A stretch of 9,951 nt of DNA, taken from Methanobacteriota archaeon. Lineage in GTDB: Archaea; Thermoplasmatota; Thermoplasmata; RBG-16-68-12. A model generated the notes under the pieces. It did no database searches. It had not been told where the DNA came from and was given only the letters and a program-made list of their open reading frames with translations. The position numbers were made by a program, and so were the translations under genes. Below, one piece after another: positions 6,235 through 9,951 of the stretch (its first letter is position 1; every line of letters begins with the position of its first letter). The stretch spans positions 1 through 9,951 of the forward strand of contig VBLZ01000005.1 of assembly GCA_005878515.1 (NCBI GenBank). Direction: 5' to 3'.

Positions 6235-6345
6235 GTCGGGGTGGCTCAGCCTGGTGGAGCGTCGGACTCATAGGGTTCTGCCGTAGCCTGACCGCGGCGC
6301 TCCTGGGGCATCCGGAGGTCCGGGGTTCGAATCCCCGCCCCGACA
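6235..6345 (+). tRNA. tRNA-Met (CAT), intron-containing, probably elongator
   Basis: I folded the cloverleaf by hand. Acceptor GTCGGGG (6235-6241) pairs with CCCCGAC (6338-6344), followed by discriminator A6345. The D stem is GCTC/GAGC. The anticodon stem is TCGGA (6262-6266) with TCCGG (6311-6315), one T-G pair. Anticodon CAT lies at 6269-6271, the variable loop is AGGTC, and the T arm is CGGGG-TTCGAAT-CCCCG (6321-6337). Removal of the 37-nt intron leaves 74 nt; CCA is not encoded. The anticodon stem lacks the three G-C pairs of initiators, so elongator Met is preferred. A tRNA-Ile2 whose CAT wobble base is modified to agmatidine cannot be excluded. Confidence 0.93.
6273..6309 (+). other. 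37-nt archaeal tRNA intron with bulge-helix-bulge
   Basis: The intron sits at the canonical 37/38 position. The central 4-bp helix pairs CTCA (6267-6270, tRNA 32-35) with TGGG (6304-6307), including one T-G pair. The 5' bulge is T6271-A6272|G6273 and the 3' bulge is G6308-C6309|A6310, each cut after the second base by the splicing endonuclease. Inside the intron, GG/CC next to the 5' bulge and GCCG (6280-6283)/CGGC (6295-6298) build the inner stem. Confidence 0.88.
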
Positions 6346-6412
6346 CTTCCGTCGGGCGTTCATCGCAAACCTTCATCTCGTGGTTGTCCATCGAAGTTGA
6401 GTCGGAGGAAGC

Positions 6413-6892
6413 ATGGTCGCGGGACCGAGTGCGGCTTCGCCCGCCGGAGCGACGTTCTTCGGACTGTCAGGGTCGCGGCTGCGGCAAGTTGGAGTCGCGT
6501 TGATGGGCATCGGTTTGGTTCTCTTCTTCTTGTCATTCGTCCCAATTCTCCTCGCGTTCAACAGCTTCATGCAGGATCCGTTCGGGAGCGCGGGCTCGAT
6601 GTTCGGCTCGTTCTTCGTGTCCTTCCTCATCGGCGCCATCGGGATCATAACCCTTGGCGTCGGGGGATTCGCCCTGCGCCTCGGCCTCGTCCGACCCGTG
6701 ACGGGCTACGTTGCGACGGAAGCCGCTCCCGCGATTCAGACCGCGGCGACGGCATTCGGGGCCGGCCTCCGTGAGGCGGGCTTCGGAGCCTCCGGGGTCG
6801 CCGGCTCGCTCATCCGCGTGAAGTGCCGCAACTGCGGATACCTCGAAACGGAAGACGCCGAGTTCTGCAGCAAGTGCGGCCAGCGGATGTGA
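6413..6892 (+). CDS. Two-TM protein with C-terminal zinc ribbon
   Basis: This 159-residue protein starts at ATG 6413, 4 nt after GGAGG (6404-6408). Hydrophobic segments lie at about 26-49 and 66-88, joined by a short Gly/Ser/Met loop. After a Thr/Ala/Gly-rich linker (about 97-130), the last 25 residues form a zinc ribbon with C138, C141, C152 and C155 (CRNCGY...CSKCGQRM). Small membrane proteins tipped with a C4 zinc ribbon are frequent in archaea, and their roles are mostly unknown. The ribbon probably faces the cytoplasm. It starts 67 nt after the tRNA, with no clear TATA element in between, so the promoter is unresolved. Confidence 0.8.
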   Translation: MVAGPSAASPAGATFFGLSGSRLRQVGVALMGIGLVLFFLSFVPILLAFNSFMQDPFGSAGSMFGSFFVSFLIGAIGIITLGVGGFALRLGLVRPVTGYVATEAAPAIQTAATAFGAGLREAGFGASGVAGSLIRVKCRNCGYLETEDAEFCSKCGQRM

Positions 6893-6896
6893 GTCT

Positions 6897-6933
6897 TCTC
6901 GCCGGTGGGATCGCTTCTTCGATCCGGCCGAGA
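6897..6933 (+). terminator. Imperfect hairpin after the zinc-ribbon gene
   Basis: The inner perfect stem GGATCG (6908-6913)/CGATCC (6920-6925) has the loop CTTCTT. An outer stem, TCTC (6897-6900) with GAGA (6930-6933) plus GCC with GGC, is offset by small bulges. It begins 5 nt after the stop codon and could end or protect the transcript. No clear T-tract follows. Confidence 0.35.
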
Positions 6934-6965
6934 GGATTGACGGGGGCCGGTCGAACGACGGGGAT

Positions 6966-6984
6966 TGTAACACGCGATGTTACA
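6966..6984. promoter_or_regulatory. Operator-like palindrome TGTAACA-N5-TGTTACA
   Basis: Perfect 7-bp arms (6966-6972 and 6978-6984) surround the spacer CGCGA. The site lies just upstream of a TATA-like element (6991-6999) and about 90 bp before the Tat-protein/DUF4331 gene pair. The form suggests binding by a dimeric regulator upstream of the basal promoter. Confidence 0.5.
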
Positions 6985-6990
6985 CATGTC

Positions 6991-6999
6991 GAAATATCC
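6991..6999 (+). promoter_or_regulatory. Possible TATA element GAAATATCC for the Tat/DUF4331 operon
   Basis: This AT-rich island is centred 20 bp downstream of the palindrome centre. Transcription would begin near 7020, so the perfect hairpin at 7031-7050 and the GGAGGGG ribosome site would lie in the leader. Confidence 0.4.
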
Positions 7000-7030
7000 T
7001 TCCAGCCGGTCCGGCGGCCCGGAGAAGGTA

Positions 7031-7050
7031 CGAGAAGAATTCTCTTCTCG
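7031..7050 (+). promoter_or_regulatory. Perfect 8-bp leader hairpin
   Basis: CGAGAAGA (7031-7038) and TCTTCTCG (7043-7050) pair fully around an ATTC loop. The element ends 22 nt before the ATG at 7073 and about 9 nt before the ribosome site. It could be an mRNA stability or attenuation element, or, as duplex DNA, a second operator. Confidence 0.45.
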
Positions 7051-7072
7051 CACGCGGACGGAGGGGAATCGA

Positions 7073-7348
7073 ATGGCCGATGCGAAGAAATCGAAGATGT
7101 CGAGGCGGAGCTTTCTGCAGAAGACGGCGGTGGGAGCGGCGGCGGTCGGCGCAATGACAGCGGCGCCGACGATCCTGAAGATGACGGAGAACGTGCAGGC
7201 GAGCCCGCCACCGGGCGACGTGAACGCCCCGGTGATGGCGTACGTGAAGGATGCCGCCACCGGGACGGTGGTCGTGATGTGGGGCACGCAAGAGATCGTG
7301 ACGAGGGATCCCGGGCTCGTGATCCGCCTCACGAACTATGCGAGGTGA
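7073..7348 (+). CDS. Small Tat-signal protein preceding DUF4331 gene
   Basis: The start is ATG 7073, behind GGAGGGG; an upstream in-frame ATG at 6977 lies inside the palindrome and is rejected. The protein has 91 residues. A twin-arginine motif, SRRSFLQK (residues 10-17), follows a basic N-terminus and precedes an Ala/Gly/Val core (18-34). A VQA|S site at 43/44 would release a mature chain of only about 48 residues. That chain contains NAPVMAYVKDAATGTVVVMW and ends in RLTNYAR. I do not recognise the mature domain as a named family. The gene lies 6 nt upstream of the DUF4331 gene and is surely cotranscribed with it. It may serve as export escort or small subunit for that protein, or as a scaffold on its own (inference). 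Confidence 0.78.
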   Translation: MADAKKSKMSRRSFLQKTAVGAAAVGAMTAAPTILKMTENVQASPPPGDVNAPVMAYVKDAATGTVVVMWGTQEIVTRDPGLVIRLTNYAR

Positions 7349-7354
7349 GGTCCG

Positions 7355-8773
7355 ATGTCGTCCCATCGCGAAGCGCCGACGATTTCGAAGGATCCGGTCG
7401 CGGACAACACGGACCTATACGCGTTCGTCGACCCGGTCGACACCTCGAAGGTCACGATCCTTTCGAACTTCATTCCCCTGGAGGAGCCTGCCGGCGGTCC
7501 GAACTTCTTCCAGTTCGGCGATGACGTCCTGTACGAGATCCTAATCGACAACAACGGGGACGGGGTCGAGGATGTCACCTACCAGTTCCGATTCAAAACG
7601 ACGACGCAAAACCCTGGGACGTTCCTCTACAACACCGGGCCGATCGGCTCCCTCACGGATCCGAACTGGAACGTGCGGCAGCTGTATTCCGTGACGAAGG
7701 TCGTCGGTCCCCGGCGGACCGGGAGCTCCACGTTGCTCGGTTCGGACCTGCCGACGCCACCAGTGCGGATCGGCCCGCGGTCCACGCCGGGCTACGCGTC
7801 GCTCGCAGACGCCGCGGTGAACAACCTCGGCGGCGGTGTGGAGACGTTCGCGGGCCAACGCGGCGAAGGCTTCTACGTCGACCTCGGTTCGATCTTCGAC
7901 CTCGGAGCCTTGCGGCCCTTCCAGAACCTCCATTTGATCCCGACGCCGGCCGCGCCGGGCGTCAACGGAACGAAAGGCTTCAACGTGCATACGATCGCGA
8001 TTCAGGTGCCGAAGACGGACCTCACCCGGAACGGATTCAATCCGTCGGATCCCGCCGACCCCCGCTCCGTGATCGGCGTCTGGTCGGCCGCGAGCCGACG
8101 CAAGGGGACCGTCCGTGAGAAGAACGCGCGGATCGTGCAGAGCGGACCGTGGGTCCAGGTGAGTCGACTCGGCGAGCCCCTCATCAACGAGGTCGTCATC
8201 GAGCTCGGCGAGAAGGACCTGTGGAACAGCCAGACCCCGGACGCGGATGCCCAGTTCCTCGACGACTACGCGCACCCGCAGCTCCAAGGCCTGCTGCCGG
8301 TCCTGTATCCCGGCGTCTTCCCGAACCTCGCGGCGCTGACCGGGACCGGCGCATCGCGCGCCGATCTGATCGCGATCCTCCTGACGGGGATTCCCTCCGG
8401 CATCATCCCGGGATTCCAGAACTCGAACGGGCCCACCCAGGCGGACGAGTTGCGATTGAACCTCGCGTTCGCTCCGAGCTATGACGCGTCGGACTCAGGC
8501 ATCAATCCGCCAGGAGGCAGTGCGAAGCGGTTCGGCTTGCTCGGGGGTGACCTGGACGGATTCCCGGACGGCCGGCGCGTGTTCGACAACGTGACCGCGG
8601 TGGAGCTCCGCGCGATTGCCGGCGTCACGTATCCGCTGATCGACAGCAGCTTCACGCCGGACGCGGCGGCCGGGTTGCTGATGGACGGGACGAAAGAGGA
8701 TCTTCCGTTCATCCCGAAGTTCCCGTACCTCGCGGTGCCGTACGAGGGATACGAGCACTCGCACGATCCGTAG
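7355..8773 (+). CDS. DUF4331 family protein lacking its own signal peptide
   Basis: This 472-residue protein starts at ATG 7355, with GAGGTGAGG a few nt upstream overlapping the previous stop. It opens with the DUF4331 signature SSHREAPTISKDPVADNTDL (residues 2-21). A D-x-N-x-D-G loop (DNNGDGVED, from 65) may bind calcium. Near the C-terminus is the family motif DGFPDGRR (401-408), followed by VTAVELRAIAGV. Many bacterial members carry an N-terminal signal peptide directly before SSHREAP; here Met alone precedes it. Function of the family is unknown and members are usually extracytoplasmic. The linked Tat-signal protein 6 nt upstream could provide export. Length and composition are normal, and no frameshift is seen that would fuse the two frames. 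Confidence 0.9.
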   Translation: MSSHREAPTISKDPVADNTDLYAFVDPVDTSKVTILSNFIPLEEPAGGPNFFQFGDDVLYEILIDNNGDGVEDVTYQFRFKTTTQNPGTFLYNTGPIGSLTDPNWNVRQLYSVTKVVGPRRTGSSTLLGSDLPTPPVRIGPRSTPGYASLADAAVNNLGGGVETFAGQRGEGFYVDLGSIFDLGALRPFQNLHLIPTPAAPGVNGTKGFNVHTIAIQVPKTDLTRNGFNPSDPADPRSVIGVWSAASRRKGTVREKNARIVQSGPWVQVSRLGEPLINEVVIELGEKDLWNSQTPDADAQFLDDYAHPQLQGLLPVLYPGVFPNLAALTGTGASRADLIAILLTGIPSGIIPGFQNSNGPTQADELRLNLAFAPSYDASDSGINPPGGSAKRFGLLGGDLDGFPDGRRVFDNVTAVELRAIAGVTYPLIDSSFTPDAAAGLLMDGTKEDLPFIPKFPYLAVPYEGYEHSHDP

Positions 8774-8839
8774 CTCGCGGTAGCGGACGGCTTCGTCTCC
8801 CCATGTTCATGGTTTGGGGCGGGTAGGCGGGCGATTCGC

Positions 8840-8953
8840 ATGAGGCACGAGAGACCACAAAAACGCATCAGTGGTACGGTGAGGGTCATGCTCGGGCGCC
8901 CGCTGGCCCCCATGGAGATGGTCCGCGCGCCGGACATCAAGGTGCTCGCATGA
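8840..8953 (+). CDS. Possible 37-residue upstream peptide overlapping the kinase-like gene
   Basis: ATG 8840 opens a frame of 37 codons whose TGA (8951-8953) overlaps the next gene's ATG as ATGA, as in the coupled pair at 1943. The peptide is basic at the start (MRHERPQKR) and ends MEMVRAPDIKVLA. It lies in the same frame as the DUF4331 gene, beyond that gene's TAG. No strong ribosome site precedes it. It may be a real leader or small protein, or chance. The rest of 8774-8949 shows nothing else I can support. Confidence 0.25.
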   Translation: MRHERPQKRISGTVRVMLGRPLAPMEMVRAPDIKVLA

Positions 8954-9933
8954 TGGAGGCCGAGGGGGAGTTCGCCGGGGCGGCACTGCGCTTCTCCGTT
9001 GCGCTGGCCCAGCGAGACTTCCATGCCGAGCTGCATCGGTTGTTCCGGTCTCGCGGATGGGCTCAGACCCTGCCGGCGATGCGCCTTCGGGTGCTCAAGG
9101 CGCACAAGGATCGCTGCACGTTCGAAGTCTCCCTGGACACCGAGAACGGATGGCAGAGCCTGATCGGGAAAGTGCACGAGGGCGACCGCTCGGACGTGTT
9201 CGCGGCGATGCAATCCATTGTGGACGCCGGCTTCGGTCCTACGGCGGAGTTCGCGATCCCGCGGCCGCTGACGTACGTGCCTTCGTTGCATGTGCTGCTG
9301 GAGGAGCGAATTCAGGGGACACAGGTCAAGGAGATCTTCCTTGACGGCGCTCTCGACGAACGGCTTGCGGCTGCACGTCGTTGCGGGGCTTGGTTGGCCC
9401 GGTACCATATGGGAGCGCCTCAACAGGGCCGTCTCGCGGAGCCATCCGAGTTCCTCGGTGAGATCCGTTACTGGGCGCAGCAGATCCGGAGCTCCGGGGG
9501 GCCACTCGGCATCAAGGCCGCGCTGTTGCTGCGAAAGCTGGAAGCCGCGATGCCGGAGCCTCGCAGCTTCGAACCGTGCGCGGGGCACGGGTCCTACATA
9601 CCGGAGCACGTGCTGCTGAGCGGGCGGCGAACGGTGGCGATCGACTTGGACGAGTATGACATCGCCGACCCGGCTCGGGACTTGGCTTGGTTCATCGTGT
9701 CCCTTCAGCGCTTCGGCTTGAAGAAACGCGGCTCCCTCCGGGTCCATGACCGATCCGTCGACGCGTTCCTTGAGGCATATGGCGCTTCCGGACCCCGGGA
9801 CGCGACGAGGCATCTCCCGTTTTACAAAGCCGCAGAATGTTTGCACCGGGCACTACGCGACTTACACAAACGGATTCCTCCGATCCCCGAGTGGACCGAG
9901 ATCATGCTCGATGAAGGGCTCAGCGCGCTCTGA
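8950..9933 (+). CDS. Aminoglycoside phosphotransferase/kinase-fold protein with altered catalytic motif
   Basis: This 327-residue protein starts at ATG 8950, 5 nt after GGTG; a second ATG follows at once. The order of elements fits the APH/choline-kinase fold. A beta strand ends in IGKVHEG with K74 as candidate ATP-binding lysine. The hinge region is VLLEERIQG, followed by a helix RRCGAWLARYHMG. The catalytic loop is HGSYIPEHVLL (213-223). The metal-binding motif is IDLDEYD (231-237), followed by ADPARDLAWF. In the family the loop is normally H-G/R-D-x-x-x-x-N or a related HRDFYP form. Here the catalytic Asp is Ser215, and His220 stands where Asn or Gln is usual. The substrate is unknown: small-molecule kinase or pseudokinase. 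The frame is intact to its stop near the window end. Confidence 0.8.
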   Translation: MMEAEGEFAGAALRFSVALAQRDFHAELHRLFRSRGWAQTLPAMRLRVLKAHKDRCTFEVSLDTENGWQSLIGKVHEGDRSDVFAAMQSIVDAGFGPTAEFAIPRPLTYVPSLHVLLEERIQGTQVKEIFLDGALDERLAAARRCGAWLARYHMGAPQQGRLAEPSEFLGEIRYWAQQIRSSGGPLGIKAALLLRKLEAAMPEPRSFEPCAGHGSYIPEHVLLSGRRTVAIDLDEYDIADPARDLAWFIVSLQRFGLKKRGSLRVHDRSVDAFLEAYGASGPRDATRHLPFYKAAECLHRALRDLHKRIPPIPEWTEIMLDEGLSAL

Positions 9934-9951
9934 TGGATTCGCGCGAACCTA

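Noticed and set aside
6346..6412. Integration site at the tRNA 3' end
   Set aside because: No integrase gene and no repeated copy of the tRNA 3' end occur in the window, and the neighbours look like ordinary chromosomal genes.
7541..8287. Minus-strand open frame of 248 codons
   Set aside because: It lies wholly antisense inside the DUF4331 gene, with low-complexity Arg/Val/Glu composition.
7073..8773. Tat protein and DUF4331 as a single gene split by a frameshift
   Set aside because: The small frame has its own stop and an apparently complete C-terminus. The DUF4331 frame has its own ribosome site 6-10 nt before its ATG, and no single indel would join the signal directly to SSHREAP without the intervening 48 residues.
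8479..9846. Minus-strand open frame of 455 codons
   Set aside because: It spans the end of the DUF4331 gene, the gap and most of the kinase-like gene on the opposite strand. It has no domain signature, while both plus-strand genes do. Long antisense frames are expected at this GC content.

Overview
The window reads as chromosomal DNA of a high-GC archaeon. The evidence is a tRNA-Met(CAT) gene split by an intron at position 37/38 with a textbook bulge-helix-bulge splice motif, TATA-type (box A) promoter elements about 25-27 bp upstream of inferred transcript starts, a probable leaderless GTG start, a strong Tat signal, and small winged-helix and zinc-ribbon membrane proteins. A Thermoplasmata-like euryarchaeal lineage is a guess; no phylogenetic marker is present to prove it. 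I see no insertion sequence, CRISPR array, integrase or other mobile hallmark.

Left part (1-1304, minus strand, running off the left edge): a secreted or surface-anchored protein with an N-terminal hydrophobic segment, an Ala/Ser/Pro-rich linker and an array of acidic D-x-N-x-D-G-x-x-E loops. Twelve consecutive loops recur at exactly 21-residue spacing with no insertion or deletion, with signs of a 42-residue super-period. A divergent control region (1305-1625) holds TATA-like elements and the operator-like palindrome CGTGACAATGTGTCACG. It separates this gene from a two-gene ATGA-overlapped operon (1626-2233) encoding a winged-helix protein with a Cys cluster and a small unknown protein. A small membrane-anchored protein (2408-2746) and a second winged-helix protein (2884-3267) follow.

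Middle (3268-6345): a convergent gap with two back-to-back hairpins; a four-helix membrane protein of unknown function on the minus strand (3380-4399); a shared TATA element at about 4423 that probably serves both directions; a DUF885-family zinc-metallopeptidase-like protein (4516-6165); and the intron-containing tRNA.

Right part (6413-9933, plus strand): a two-TM zinc-ribbon protein; then a regulatory stretch with the palindrome TGTAACA-N5-TGTTACA, a TATA-like element and a perfect 8-bp leader hairpin. Next is a tight two-gene unit of a tiny Tat-signal protein (91 aa) and a DUF4331 protein that begins directly at its conserved SSHREAP motif and so lacks its own signal peptide. The simplest model is that the small Tat protein escorts the DUF4331 protein across the membrane, or acts as its exported partner. 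The window ends with an aminoglycoside-phosphotransferase/kinase-fold protein whose catalytic HGD motif reads HGS, preceded by a 37-codon frame overlapping its start as ATGA.

The best candidates for something undescribed are the 21-residue repeat protein, the Tat-escort/DUF4331 pair with its layered control region, and the possible pseudokinase.
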